Notes: generated by a model from the sequence alone, not told the origin. Counted from the stretch's first letter, positions 54,298 to 63,555 are shown. The stretch: DNA of 64,000 bases from Herbaspirillum sp. DW155 (GCF_037076565.1 NZ_AP029028.1:4588001-4652000); one strand, 5' to 3'. Numbers and translations: made by a program.

Positions 54298-55176
54298 ATG
54301 GCGAGTGCGCCGGGCCACAAATTTGGGCAGGACCTAGGTAATTTGCTTGAGTACATAGTGCTCGAGAGAATCTTAAAGCCGAGACTAGAGGCGTTTGCGA
54401 ACTCAAAGAACTACTATCTGGATTGGCAGAAGCAGCGGCCGGCGCGGACGGGCAAAAAGGTTACCTGGGAGGATAAATACGGCAACAAGCACGACTTGGA
54501 CTTCGTTATCGAGGTCGGTGGCACCGAAACTAAACGGGGCACCCCGGTTGCGTTCATTGAGGCGGCGTGGAGGCGTTACACTAAGCACTCGAAGAATAAA
54601 GCACAGGAGATTCAAGGCGCGATCCTCCCCATTATTGAATTGCACCATTTATCCGCCCCGTTTTACGGTGCAGTTTTAGCTGGGGAATTTACGGGTAATG
54701 CGCTGACCCAACTGCGGAATAATAAGTTTGCGGTCTTGTATATTCCCTATCAGAGCGTTGTAGAGGCATTTCGTGGGATTGGCTTTGACATTGAGTTCGA
54801 CGAAGATACTCCTGATGATGTTTATGCTGATGCAAACAGAAAATTAGCAAACCTTACTGACGCGCAGAAAGAAAAGCTCCGGCTCGACCTCACCAACGTC
54901 TCAAAAGATGAAACGGATCGGTTTATGACCGCTTTAAAGGCCTCCCTTGAACGTCTTATTTCGGCTATTTGGGTTATACCTTTATTTGGGAACAAGATAG
55001 CCGCTCGCAGCCCGGCAGATGCAATTAATATTCTGAAGAAGATTGATATGCAGAATCCATCGGGTAATTTCAGCAAGGTCGAGATTATCGTTGACTACAA
55101 TAATGGCGATTCGATCCGAGCACACTTTGTTGACATCGCCGGTGCCGAAGGTTTCCTTGCAAAGCTGGTTGCATAG
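54298..55176 (+). CDS. Probable type II restriction endonuclease partner
   Basis: 292 residues. The N-terminal half holds a PD-(D/E)XK-like core: E18 region (GNLLEYIVLERIL), D68 in KHDLDFVIEVGG, E88 in PVAFIEAAWRRY, followed by TKHSKNKAQEIQGAILPIIE. The usual Lys of E-x-K is Ala here (EAA), with Arg92/Lys96 close by, so the active site may be shifted. The family is seen with TSPPY methyltransferases. It overlaps the operon logic of the methylase (4-base gap). The specificity is unknown. The alternative is a non-cleaving accessory protein. Confidence 0.7.
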   Translation: MASAPGHKFGQDLGNLLEYIVLERILKPRLEAFANSKNYYLDWQKQRPARTGKKVTWEDKYGNKHDLDFVIEVGGTETKRGTPVAFIEAAWRRYTKHSKNKAQEIQGAILPIIELHHLSAPFYGAVLAGEFTGNALTQLRNNKFAVLYIPYQSVVEAFRGIGFDIEFDEDTPDDVYADANRKLANLTDAQKEKLRLDLTNVSKDETDRFMTALKASLERLISAIWVIPLFGNKIAARSPADAINILKKIDMQNPSGNFSKVEIIVDYNNGDSIRAHFVDIAGAEGFLAKLVA

Positions 55177-55853
55177 GGCAGATTGTCCCGTAAGGAGAGG
55201 AAGCTGGTTCCGGTTTGTGGAAGTGAGCCGTGCACAGCTAAGAGGACGAGCTTACTGTTTCGTCCTATTCGATATGAGCGCACATGGCTGTAACCGGCAG
55301 TTAATGGGAGGTGGGTTAAATTAGATGAAGCCTGTCCGCTTACAAAGACAAATGAAAAAACCGCGTTCTGCGGTTTTTTTTTCGGCCATGAGGCTCGCCG
55401 AAGGCAACTCTATTACCCCCTCTCGGTTCAATTCTCCAGAGTGATTTGGATCAATCACTTGATCGAATGGCCCGGTCCAGCCTGAGGGCCGTTATTGCTC
55501 GAGATGAGGGATTGTAGCTGAGTCAAAATGCGTCAGATCTGATGCCCGCCAGGTCGGAAGGGGCCCCAGGCTGGGCGGGCTTCCGGGCCTGACGCAAATT
55601 TGAGTCAAAACCGACCTATGTAGCGGGCAGGCGCGGGGTGGGGGCAACCGCGCGCGCCGGGCTGAAAAAGACAAAAATAATTGCATTTTTGCAATCATTT
55701 CAGTCCCCGCCCTCCTCCACACCCGGCCCTCGAACGCATCGGGAGCCATCAGAGCGGCTTTCCCGCACACTGGGAACAAATTCTGTTGCCCCTCGTCAAA
55801 GTCAGCACAACAGCGCAGCACTGGTGCGCCATGTCTAACCTGGCGAGAAAATC
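55177..55853. other. Non-coding stretch between R-M pair and PAAR module
   Basis: 677 bases with no gene I can support. A terminator lies at 55355-55382. The rest is G/C-rich with no recognisable repeats, tRNA or promoter. It presumably holds the promoter of the PAAR operon and a boundary between two imported segments. Confidence 0.55.
55355..55382 (+). terminator. Rho-independent terminator after the R-M pair
   Basis: AAAACCGC-GTTCT-GCGGTTTT with a following T-run (eight to nine T). It is placed about 180 bases after the endonuclease stop. Confidence 0.85.
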
Positions 55854-56261
55854 ATGAGTCGTCCATTCATCACCATTGGAGACAAGACCAGCCATGGCGG
55901 CACGGTCATCAGCGGCGATCAGACCTTTCTGATCCATGGCAAGGCCGTGGCAGGCATCGGCGATCTGACCTTCTGCCCGCGCTGCAAAGGGACCTTCCCG
56001 ATCACCACCGGTGCCGAAGACATGATCACTAACGGCAAGGCACCTGCTCGCGAGGGAGACCGCACCGCATGTGGTGCGGTCCTGATGGCCACACAGGCGG
56101 TCACTACCCACTCCATCGAACAGGATGCAGGTACGGCCGCCAACGCTTCCGCTGCCGCCAGCACCGTGACCAATGCACTGCCCCCAGCAGATTCTGGCAT
56201 CTGCCTCAGTTGCCTGATGAATGCAGCGAAGTCCGGCGCAACCATGATCGTGCGCGACTGA
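55854..56261 (+). CDS. PAAR protein with short C-terminal extension
   Basis: 135 residues. The PAAR core (MSRPFITIGDKTSHGGTVISG ... REGDRTACGAVLMATQAVTTH) is followed by about 45 residues with a CLSCLMNAAKSGATMIVRD end. The extension lacks a toxin domain but is typical of PAARs that hold a separately encoded effector. It opens the module PAAR-DUF4123-small protein-toxin-immunity. The stop overlaps the next ATG (TGATG). Confidence 0.92.
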   Translation: MSRPFITIGDKTSHGGTVISGDQTFLIHGKAVAGIGDLTFCPRCKGTFPITTGAEDMITNGKAPAREGDRTACGAVLMATQAVTTHSIEQDAGTAANASAAASTVTNALPPADSGICLSCLMNAAKSGATMIVRD

Positions 56262-56767
56262 TGCCTGCCGACATTCAACAGCGGCTTGCGCAACTGCGCA
56301 GCACCATGCCGCAACTCAAGCTATATGCCCTGGTGGATGGCTTTCACTACCAGGCTCATTATGAAAAGACCCTGGAGGAAGATCTGCACGTGCGCGGACT
56401 CTTCCTCGGTACAGTCGATGCGCACCTCGCTCCATCAGGACCGTGGCTGCTGGATGCCGAAGACGCCCCCGCCGATCTGCACGACAATGTGACACGACTG
56501 GAGGCAAGGTCGCCCGCAGTGTCATGGCTCATCAGTTCAATGGATCTGGGTGAAATGGCGGCCACGCTGCAGGCCCGCGTGCAGGTCTTGCTGCCAGACG
56601 GTCGACAGGCCCTGCTGCGTTTATGGGATCCGCGAGCGCTGGCCAATGCCGCGCGGGATTTTGATGAGGCGCAGCGTAGCTATCTGTTCGATGGGATTAC
56701 CGAATGGCTGTTTTTCATGGATGGCCGCCGTGTGCGCATTGGAAGGCATCATGCTCAGAATCACTGA
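56261..56767 (+). CDS. DUF4123 adaptor protein, short form
   Basis: 168 residues. It shows the DUF4123 pattern: LYALVDGFHYQAHYE, GPWLLDAEDAPADLHD, SPAVSWLISSMDLGEMAATLQARVQVLLPDGRQALLRLWDPRAL (the conserved R-x-W/Y-DPR patch) and WLFFMDG. It probably loads the Tox-REase-5 effector onto the PAAR/VgrG tip. Its start overlaps the PAAR stop and its end overlaps the next gene by 17 bases, so tight coupling is likely. Confidence 0.88.
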   Translation: MPADIQQRLAQLRSTMPQLKLYALVDGFHYQAHYEKTLEEDLHVRGLFLGTVDAHLAPSGPWLLDAEDAPADLHDNVTRLEARSPAVSWLISSMDLGEMAATLQARVQVLLPDGRQALLRLWDPRALANAARDFDEAQRSYLFDGITEWLFFMDGRRVRIGRHHAQNH

Positions 56768-57110
56768 AGAACAATTCCAGAAGATACAGGCGCGCGACAC
56801 TGACAATTTCGTTGCTGCGGTTGCCGATGAGTTCCTGGCAGATCGGCCTGATCTCCAGGCGCATCCAGGCCGCGCCGAGATCATCGGACGAATGCGCGCC
56901 GCCTATGACAATGGGCTGAACCTGGGATTCACGCAGACGCCTTCGCTCATCTACATGATGTACATGTCCGCCGATCTGCCCGGAATATTCCAACGGCCGC
57001 AGACGCAACAATACCTGAGCAAGCCCGGTGCCACGCCTGAGCAGCGGCTGAGCGATATGAAAGATGTGCTGCGCTACTTTGCTCGCACTTCAGAACAAGA
57101 AGAGGAATAA
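56751..57110 (+). CDS. Small helical protein of the PAAR-toxin module
   Basis: 119 residues (MLRITEEQFQKIQARDTDNFV...). It is predicted mostly helical, with IGRMRAAYDNGLNLGFTQTPSLIYMMYMSADLPGI and a Glu-rich end. The pattern occurs in small proteins encoded between DUF4123 adaptors and their toxins. A co-chaperone role is inferred. It ends 2 bases before the toxin start. Confidence 0.7.
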   Translation: MLRITEEQFQKIQARDTDNFVAAVADEFLADRPDLQAHPGRAEIIGRMRAAYDNGLNLGFTQTPSLIYMMYMSADLPGIFQRPQTQQYLSKPGATPEQRLSDMKDVLRYFARTSEQEEE

Positions 57111-57112
57111 GC

Positions 57113-57700
57113 ATGGGCTTTCTCGCTATCCCGTTCGTACCGGCCATCTCTGCTGAGGTAGCAGCATGGCTGGGACTAGCTGGCACTGCTGCCGTAGCCG
57201 GTGGAGCCGCTGCGGTCTATACAAATTCCAAGAAGGCTGAAGAAGCTCAAAGCAAGCCGCTTGCCCAAGTGGACGTGACAAAGCAGAGCGAAAAATGTAA
57301 GGAATGTCCGCCTAACGGTGGCGCAGTAGTATCGCGGCGATGGAATATGTCCGATATCTCTCGCGAGTACCAAGCGCGAGTGACGGGCTTTGCGCCCTAT
57401 ACTGAGTGGGCATTTTCTGGCGTGGACTTTGATGGATTCCGTTCTCCTGAATGCCTCTTGCAGGAGGCCAAAGCAAGATACGCCCAATTTTTTGATCAAG
57501 AGGCGGACAAGCCCAAGTTCTTTTTTTCGTTCACCGGATATAGGAAGCTTCTGACGCAAGCAGCAAAGCAAAATGCGGTGACTACAGCATCGTCTCCTGC
57601 ACGTCTCAATTGGTACTTCATGGAGAAATTCGTTGCCAACCATATGCGGCGCCGGTTCAGCGCCAGAGGTTTACTCATCACTGTGGTTTTTATGCCCTAA
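57113..57700 (+). CDS. Tox-REase-5 nuclease effector of the T6SS
   Basis: 195 residues. A short hydrophobic Gly/Ala-rich N-terminus (residues 12-36) precedes the Tox-REase-5 domain. Hallmarks are CKECPPNGG (62-70), ISREYQARVTGF, EWAFSGVDFDGF (D105/D107), CLLQEAKARYAQFF (E118, K120: the E-x-K of the restriction fold) and LNWYFMEKFVANHMRRRF. The expected activity is DNA cleavage in the target-cell cytoplasm. All core acidic residues appear present. The cognate immunity gene follows after 4 bases. Confidence 0.9.
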   Translation: MGFLAIPFVPAISAEVAAWLGLAGTAAVAGGAAAVYTNSKKAEEAQSKPLAQVDVTKQSEKCKECPPNGGAVVSRRWNMSDISREYQARVTGFAPYTEWAFSGVDFDGFRSPECLLQEAKARYAQFFDQEADKPKFFFSFTGYRKLLTQAAKQNAVTTASSPARLNWYFMEKFVANHMRRRFSARGLLITVVFMP

Positions 57701-57704
57701 TCTC

Positions 57705-58427
57705 ATGAATATTCAGTTCGCTTATAAAGCCGGCATCGATACCCTTCCTAGTATTCCCGAACAGCTCAATCAGCTATGGAAGGTAGCTACGTCGCTAGAC
57801 AAAATAGGTATGCCGCTTGAAGACTGGTGCCCGCCAGCGGATACACCTGACAATGCACGCCGCAACGTCGCTTTTGAGAAAAATGGGCCGTCGGAGGCGG
57901 CTATTTCTATTTTCAAAGAAGAGGAAAAAAACGATCCATCAGCAACCTTTAGAGCATTAGGTGTATGGAACGGTCAGGAAGATATTGGTGGAGCAGTCAT
58001 CCTGCATGAACTATCTGTCGCGTCGAATAGTTCGAACTCGGCCTTTGAAATCAATGCAAAAGCCGTTCATACTCTGGAGGAAAAGGGGAATATTGTTCAG
58101 ATTATCAATACACTTCTAGAAATCTTCCCTGCACCCTTTATCCAGGTCAGCCCTCCTCCGTACGAAACCCGACATGCCGTCTTCGAAGATCGCCCATGCG
58201 TCGGCTGGATGCTGTATTTGCCTGAGATACTGACACCCGCACAGGTGCCAGAGGCTCCAGAGCTGATTCCAGTTTGGGACAAAGACAAGAAGCAGAAAGG
58301 AACGATCGTCGTCAGCGTTCCGAACGAAACGTTCTCTGTAAAAAACAAGGAGCACATCAAGGTTGCAAACGCGATTGAGATTCGCCTTGCAGATCAAGAC
58401 TTGCTTCCTCGTTTTTCGAATCTATAG
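57705..58427 (+). CDS. Imm52 immunity protein for Tox-REase-5
   Basis: 240 residues from the ATG at 57705. Imm52 features are the N-terminal LPSIPEQLNQLWKVATSLDKI and PLEDWCPPADTP, the central GVWNGQ region and the WMLYLPEILT segment. Imm52 is known as the partner of Tox-REase-5 toxins. The gene is more A/T-rich than the PAAR and adaptor genes. Its last base is adjacent to the last base of the convergent phage gene at 58428, with no terminator between them. Confidence 0.85.
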   Translation: MNIQFAYKAGIDTLPSIPEQLNQLWKVATSLDKIGMPLEDWCPPADTPDNARRNVAFEKNGPSEAAISIFKEEEKNDPSATFRALGVWNGQEDIGGAVILHELSVASNSSNSAFEINAKAVHTLEEKGNIVQIINTLLEIFPAPFIQVSPPPYETRHAVFEDRPCVGWMLYLPEILTPAQVPEAPELIPVWDKDKKQKGTIVVSVPNETFSVKNKEHIKVANAIEIRLADQDLLPRFSNL

Positions 58428-58640
58428 CTAACGTCTTCCCGTACGGCGCCGCGCCGAGTCCATCTTCTGATAGTCATCCCGGCAATGAATGTCGCAGAAC
58501 AGCAGCTCGACGGCTACTGGCTCGTCGCAGAAGTGGCACCTGCAGTCAGGCTGCAATGCCGGCGCACGTCGTGCGGCGGCCAAGCCGGCGTCGATGGTTC
58601 GATAGATTCTGCTGTCTGCGTTGTCGGCGTGATCGCTCAT
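58428..58640 (-). CDS. Small zinc-finger-like phage protein
   Basis: 70 residues with the four-Cys/His pattern CRCHFCDEPV ... LFCDIHCRDDYQK, resembling DksA/TraR-type or phage zinc-finger proteins. It follows portal Q by 2 bases on the same strand. Function unknown. Confidence 0.65.
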   Translation of the reverse strand: MSDHADNADSRIYRTIDAGLAAARRAPALQPDCRCHFCDEPVAVELLFCDIHCRDDYQKMDSARRRTGRR

Positions 58641-58642
58641 GA

Positions 58643-59695
58643 TTATTTGCCCTCATTGGTAGGAAGTTGGTAGGGGCGGAACCGAACCACGTCTTGACCG
58701 GCCCACTCGTTCAAGGAAAGGAACTGCGCCTGCAGCGGCTCAATCTCGTTGCAGCCAAAGACGGCAGCGGCCTTCGTCACATCGCCGAATCCGCCAGTGT
58801 TATTGGGCATGGTCCCGAGCAATTGCGGCGGCACGCGATGCGCGGCCAGCACGTCGTCGCGAGTGCAGTTCTTGATATTGAAAAATTCGTCCTTGGCCGC
58901 GATCTCGGAAACCGGCAGGATCTGCAGGCCATCTTTCTTGCCGCCTGGTGCATACACAAACAGGTTGCGAAAGTTGCCCGGTCCCTTGCTGTTGCGCATC
59001 GCCTCGCGCAGCTTGTCCACGTCGTTGACGTTGCTGGCGGTGTCGGTCATGTATAGGATGAAGCCCGCATGCGAGCCGTTGAGGTAGTAGCGTCGGCGGA
59101 AGAGCGTTGCTGACTCATTGAGCCAGGCCGATTGCAGCGCGCTCACGTACTGCGGCACCCCATACACCTCCTGATTGATGTCGGGCGCCTGCAAGTGCCA
59201 AATGGTGTCGCGCTCGAATTCGTAGGTATCCCGCCAGCCATTGACGAAGAAATACCGCCCTGACTCCACGCCCACGCGCGTGTATTTGGCCAATGCCGGC
59301 TTGAGGCTCAAAAGCTTGCCCGTCATGCTCTCGCGGCGCTCGGCATAGCAGTTGCCGAACAACAGGAAATCCAGGGCCAGGCGCGTGAAGTCGCCGCGCG
59401 ACAATACGGCGGACGGCTGGAAGGTCGAGGCCAGGATATTGACCTTGCACCAGATCGCACTAGCGTGATGAACGCTGGCATTCAAGGACTTGGCCAGGCC
59501 CCCCATGCTCAAGGGCGGCTCGTACCAATCGCCATTGCGGTAGCACTCGACATCGGCGAGCATGTCCCGCCCCTCCAGCACGGGCGACGGATCGCCAAAA
59601 GAAAACGCCTCGACGGCTGGCGACGGCGGCGCCTCGACCTTGGCCGGCACGGTATTGGCGGATGCAGCCGCGCGGCGGCGTGCTCTGTGTTTCAT
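58643..59695 (-). CDS. P2-type portal protein (gpQ)
   Basis: 350 residues. The GPQ family is recognisable from AFSFGDPSPVL, CYRNGDWYEPPLSMGGLAKSL, RYYLNGSHAGFILYMTD and HRVPPQLLGTMPNNTGGFGD. The portal dodecamer sits at the capsid vertex. The start overlaps the terminase stop (TGATG), and the gene order Q-P divergent from O-N-M is exactly that of P2-like phages. Confidence 0.94.
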   Translation of the reverse strand: MKHRARRRAAASANTVPAKVEAPPSPAVEAFSFGDPSPVLEGRDMLADVECYRNGDWYEPPLSMGGLAKSLNASVHHASAIWCKVNILASTFQPSAVLSRGDFTRLALDFLLFGNCYAERRESMTGKLLSLKPALAKYTRVGVESGRYFFVNGWRDTYEFERDTIWHLQAPDINQEVYGVPQYVSALQSAWLNESATLFRRRYYLNGSHAGFILYMTDTASNVNDVDKLREAMRNSKGPGNFRNLFVYAPGGKKDGLQILPVSEIAAKDEFFNIKNCTRDDVLAAHRVPPQLLGTMPNNTGGFGDVTKAAAVFGCNEIEPLQAQFLSLNEWAGQDVVRFRPYQLPTNEGK

Positions 59696-61476
59696 CAGAA
59701 GAACTCCATAGATGATGTGTTGTTAGCGGTGGTGCCTTCGAAGGGCTCATAGTCGAGGGCGTGCATGACCGACCAGGCCAAGTCAGCGTGGCCGGTTTCT
59801 TCCGAGCGGCCAGCGTCATAGGTGACAGCGCGGCCGCTGGGCGTGAGGATCTTGCGAATGGCCATGAAGGACTGCGCGATGTCCGTCCAGCCCGCATCGA
59901 ACTGCAGGCGGCCACTGCGGATAATGTTTTGGGCCTTCAGCACCATCCGCGTTTTGACTTCGGGCGAGTAGCTGATGGCGGTCGCACCAGGGAAGAACTG
60001 CTTCACCAGCGGATAGACGCCCACGCCCATGCCGGTGGTGTCGATGCCGATGTACTGGACGTTGTAGCGACCGCACATTTCCTTGATGAGCGCGGCCTGT
60101 TCCGCAAAATCTTTACCGCGCCACTGGTGGCGTTCAAGGATGCGGAAATTGCCACCAGGGACCAGCGGCGGGGCAATCACCGAACAGCCGGCGCTGTCGC
60201 CGGTCAGTGATGGGTCATAGCCGATCCACACAGGGCGGTGGCCAAAGGGGCGAGCCGTGAACGGTTTATAGTCGTCCCAATCCACCCACGAATCCACCAT
60301 GCCGCGCTGCAGGTCGGCCAGGGGGAACACCGACGCGGAATCGTCGATAAAGTTACACATCAACAGGTTGTCGAACTGGTCCGGCGAGTATTCGAAGTCG
60401 CGCAGTTCGTCGATGTCGAACAGGTCGCAGCCACCAGCAGCGGCGTCCATGATCGTGACGATCTGGCGCCAGATTTTGTCCTCACCGGTGAAGCCCGATG
60501 ACAGGCGCTTGTGGCTCACATCGATGTTGACCTTTTCGCCCTTGGCGCGGCGCTTGTTGAACGCATCACCGGTCCAGAACGGATAGGCCTGGTGCGTGGT
60601 GGCCGAGGGTGTCGAGAAGTAGGTTTTGCGCCACTTCTTATGCAGGGCCATGCCTGACGCCACCTTGTTCAGCTCGGTGAAATTGTGCGTCCAGAAGAAT
60701 TCATCGAAATAGAAGTTGCCGTGATAGCCCTGGGCCGTTCGGGCGTTCGTGCCGAGGAAATACAGGTGCGCGCCATTGGGCAGCACGATAGGATCGCCGG
60801 ACAGCTCCACGCCACATGCGTCCTTCGCAAACTGGATGATGTATTGCTTGAAGACGTGCGCCTGCGATTTCGAGGCCGAGAGAAAAATCTGATTGCGTCC
60901 GGTCTGGATCGCATCAATCAAAGCTTCGCGGGCGAAGTACCAGGTCGCGCCGATCTGGCGCGATTTCAGGATGATGCGAGTGCGCTCGCTGCCGTTTCGG
61001 TACCAGACCTTTTGATAGTCGAACAGGGAATCGTTGAATGCCTCGACGATGCGTTGCTGCGCCTCTTCGCTGAACTCGTTGCGCACCGGCTTTTTCTTCG
61101 GGCCGGCATTGCGATTGGCGAGCTTGGGATTGAGGTCGGTCTCATTGCCGCCCGGCTGCTCATAGCGGCGCACGCGCGCAGCCTGCACAAGCTGGCGCAT
61201 CAGTGCATCGAGTTCCTTATACTCGCCATTGCCCTTTACTTCCTTGGCGATCAGTTGCACTATGCGCGCTTCAAGGGCAATCTCTACGCGCTCCAAGCGC
61301 GAGACCTTTTCCCATTCATCGCGGTGCTTCCAGCTATTGACGGTAGATCGCTTAATCTTCAGGTGGCGCGCAATCGACGAGATGCGCCAGCCCTCGAAAT
61401 ACAGGCGGCGCGCAACGTGCCGAGGCTCGGCCGCCTGGTCGATGTTGTCTTTGATGTCTTCTGGAATTTCTAACAT
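59695..61476 (-). CDS. P2-type terminase ATPase subunit (gpP)
   Basis: 593 residues. An N-terminal helix-turn-helix (WRISSIARHLKIKRSTVNSWKHRDEW) is followed by a packaging ATPase region (RTRIILKSRQIGATWYFAREAL) and a nuclease-like C-terminal part (GYDPSLTGDSAGCSVIAPP). It drives DNA packaging into the prohead together with gpM. It is divergent from scaffold O across a 143-base region. Confidence 0.94.
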   Translation of the reverse strand: MLEIPEDIKDNIDQAAEPRHVARRLYFEGWRISSIARHLKIKRSTVNSWKHRDEWEKVSRLERVEIALEARIVQLIAKEVKGNGEYKELDALMRQLVQAARVRRYEQPGGNETDLNPKLANRNAGPKKKPVRNEFSEEAQQRIVEAFNDSLFDYQKVWYRNGSERTRIILKSRQIGATWYFAREALIDAIQTGRNQIFLSASKSQAHVFKQYIIQFAKDACGVELSGDPIVLPNGAHLYFLGTNARTAQGYHGNFYFDEFFWTHNFTELNKVASGMALHKKWRKTYFSTPSATTHQAYPFWTGDAFNKRRAKGEKVNIDVSHKRLSSGFTGEDKIWRQIVTIMDAAAGGCDLFDIDELRDFEYSPDQFDNLLMCNFIDDSASVFPLADLQRGMVDSWVDWDDYKPFTARPFGHRPVWIGYDPSLTGDSAGCSVIAPPLVPGGNFRILERHQWRGKDFAEQAALIKEMCGRYNVQYIGIDTTGMGVGVYPLVKQFFPGATAISYSPEVKTRMVLKAQNIIRSGRLQFDAGWTDIAQSFMAIRKILTPSGRAVTYDAGRSEETGHADLAWSVMHALDYEPFEGTTANNTSSMEFF

Positions 61477-61584
61477 GCCGCAAGCGTAGGCGGCGCGCGC
61501 GCGTAGCGGGGACTTTGCCGAGTCGCTATCCCCCTTTTCAACCCTCAGTTCATTGATGCATTTCGCCCATCGGCAGAAGATGAC

Positions 61585-61605
61585 GTTATCCGATCAACCG
61601 ATAAC
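61585..61605. promoter_or_regulatory. Palindrome in the divergent phage late-promoter region
   Basis: GTTATC-N9-GATAAC (7-bp arms if the flanking C/G pair is counted), 15 bases before the scaffold start. In P2 this region holds Ogr-activated late promoters with TGT-N12-ACA sites. That exact motif is not seen here, so this may be the site of a different activator. Confidence 0.5.
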
Positions 61606-61619
61606 GAGCGCGAAAACTC

Positions 61620-62462
61620 ATGGCAACCAAGAGCAAATTTTTCCGCGTCGCGACCGAGGGCGCGACCACCGACGGCCGTAGCATCAGCCGCGAGCAAATC
61701 CAGCAGATGGCCGACAGCTATAACGTGAAAACCTACGGCGCTCGCGTGTGGGTCGAACATCTGCGCAGCCTGCTGCCCGATGGTCCGTTCAAGGCCTACG
61801 GCGATGTCCTGGCATTGAAGGCCGAAGAGGTCGACACCGAGAACGGTAGGCGCCTGGCTCTGTTCGCTCAGATCGAGCCGACGCCTGCGCTGATCGCCAT
61901 GAACAAGGATCGCCAGAAGATCTTCACCAGCATCGAGCTGGCCGACAAGTTCGCGGATACCGGTAGCTCCTATCTCGTGGGCCTGGCTGTGACCGACAGC
62001 CCCGCCAGCCTGGGCACCGAGATTCTGCAGTTCTCGGCCACCAATCCCAAGGCCTCCCCCTTTACTCCCCGCAAGCTGAAGCCGGAGAACCTGTTCTCCG
62101 AAGCCATCGAGGCCAAGCTCGAATTCGAAGAAGACGGCCCGAGCGTGGCCGAGACCATCAAGCAGCTGTTCAGCCGCATCGGCGGTGGCGAGAAGAAGGC
62201 CGATGCCCAGCATGCCGATGTGGTTGCTGCAATGACCGCCGTGGCCGAGAAGGTCGGCGAGTTCGCGCAGTCTGCCGCGCAAGCGAGCAAGGATGTGGCC
62301 GACGCTGTGGCTCGCCTGGAGAAGCTGGAAAAGCGCGTGGGCGATGAATCGACCGCCGCCGAGCAGTTCCGCCAGACCGTCAACCTGACCGACAAGAACA
62401 GCACACAACGCCCGCCTGCCACCGGTGGCGGCAGCAGCGGCGCCGTGCAGACCGAGTTCTAA
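61620..62462 (+). CDS. P2-type capsid scaffold/protease (gpO)
   Basis: 280 residues. The GPO-family start KSKFFRVATEGATTDGRSI, WVEHLRSLLPDGPFKAYGD and SYLVGLAVTDSPASLGTEIL are visible, with a helical scaffolding C-terminus (about 195-260). It shapes the prohead and cleaves N and itself. Confidence 0.93.
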   Translation: MATKSKFFRVATEGATTDGRSISREQIQQMADSYNVKTYGARVWVEHLRSLLPDGPFKAYGDVLALKAEEVDTENGRRLALFAQIEPTPALIAMNKDRQKIFTSIELADKFADTGSSYLVGLAVTDSPASLGTEILQFSATNPKASPFTPRKLKPENLFSEAIEAKLEFEEDGPSVAETIKQLFSRIGGGEKKADAQHADVVAAMTAVAEKVGEFAQSAAQASKDVADAVARLEKLEKRVGDESTAAEQFRQTVNLTDKNSTQRPPATGGGSSGAVQTEF

Positions 62463-62511
62463 GCCAGTCTCGCGCGAACCTATTTTCTGAATTTACCCTG
62501 GAGCAGAACAC

Positions 62512-63555
62512 ATGAAGAATCAGACCCGTGCCGCCTATAACGCCTACACTGCGCGCCTGGCGAGCCTGAATGATGTTGCCGGCGGTGCCGTCCATTCGAC
62601 CTTCTCGGTGGACCCGACCGTGCAACAGAAGCTGGAAGACAAAATGCAGGAATCGTCCGAATTCCTGTCCAGCATCAACCTGATCGGCGTCGATGAGCAG
62701 GAAGGCGAAAAAATCGGCCTGGGCGTGTCCGGCCCCATCGCCAGCCGTACCGATACGCGCGGCGACAAGCGCCGCAGTACTCGCGACGCATCGGCCATGT
62801 CGAACACCCGCTATCGCTGCGAGAAGACCAATTTCGACACCCATATCACCTATGCCAAGTTGGATGCCTGGGCCAAGTTCCCGGACTTCCAACTGCGTCT
62901 GGCCAATGCGATCCTGAAACGCCAGGCGCTGGACCGCATCATGATCGGTTTCAACGGCGTGAAAGTGGCCGCCGATACCAATCTCGACCTGTATCCGCTG
63001 CTGCAGGACGTGAACAAGGGCTGGCTGCAGCAGATCCGCGAGCAGTCGCCGCATCGCGTCATGGGCCTGGTCGGCCAGGATCTGCCGGGCAAGGTGGTCA
63101 TCGGCAAGGGCGCGGGCGCCGATTACGTGAACCTCGATGCCGCCGTGTATGACGCGGTGACCAATCTGGACCCGTGGTATCAGGACGATACGGGCCTCGT
63201 GGTCATCGTCGGCCGCGAGCTGCTGCACGACAAGTATTTCCCCTTGATCAACAAGGATCAGGCACCGACTGAAGCCCTGGCCGCTGACATCATCGTGAGC
63301 CAGAAGCGTATCGGCGGCCTGCCGGCGGTGCGCGTGCCGTCCTTCCCGGCCAATGCCATGCTGATTACCCGCCTGGACAACCTGTCGATCTACTTCCAGA
63401 ACGGTGGCCGCCGCCGCCGTGTGGTCGATGAACCGAAGGCCGACCGCATCGAGAACTATGAATCGTCCAATGACGCCTACGTGATCGAGGATGAGGGCCT
63501 GGCCGCCCTGGTGGAAAACGTGGTGCTGCAGGATGCGGCAGCGGGCGGCGCCTGA
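62512..63555 (+). CDS. P2-type major capsid protein (gpN)
   Basis: 347 residues. Family motifs include TRAAYNAYTARLASLNDV, VDPTVQQKLEDKMQESSEFL, NLIGVDEQEGEKIGLGVSG, AKLDAWAKFPDFQLRLANAI and YFPLINKDQAPTEALAAD. It lies 49 bases after gpO and its stop overlaps the gpM start. Confidence 0.95.
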   Translation: MKNQTRAAYNAYTARLASLNDVAGGAVHSTFSVDPTVQQKLEDKMQESSEFLSSINLIGVDEQEGEKIGLGVSGPIASRTDTRGDKRRSTRDASAMSNTRYRCEKTNFDTHITYAKLDAWAKFPDFQLRLANAILKRQALDRIMIGFNGVKVAADTNLDLYPLLQDVNKGWLQQIREQSPHRVMGLVGQDLPGKVVIGKGAGADYVNLDAAVYDAVTNLDPWYQDDTGLVVIVGRELLHDKYFPLINKDQAPTEALAADIIVSQKRIGGLPAVRVPSFPANAMLITRLDNLSIYFQNGGRRRRVVDEPKADRIENYESSNDAYVIEDEGLAALVENVVLQDAAAGGA

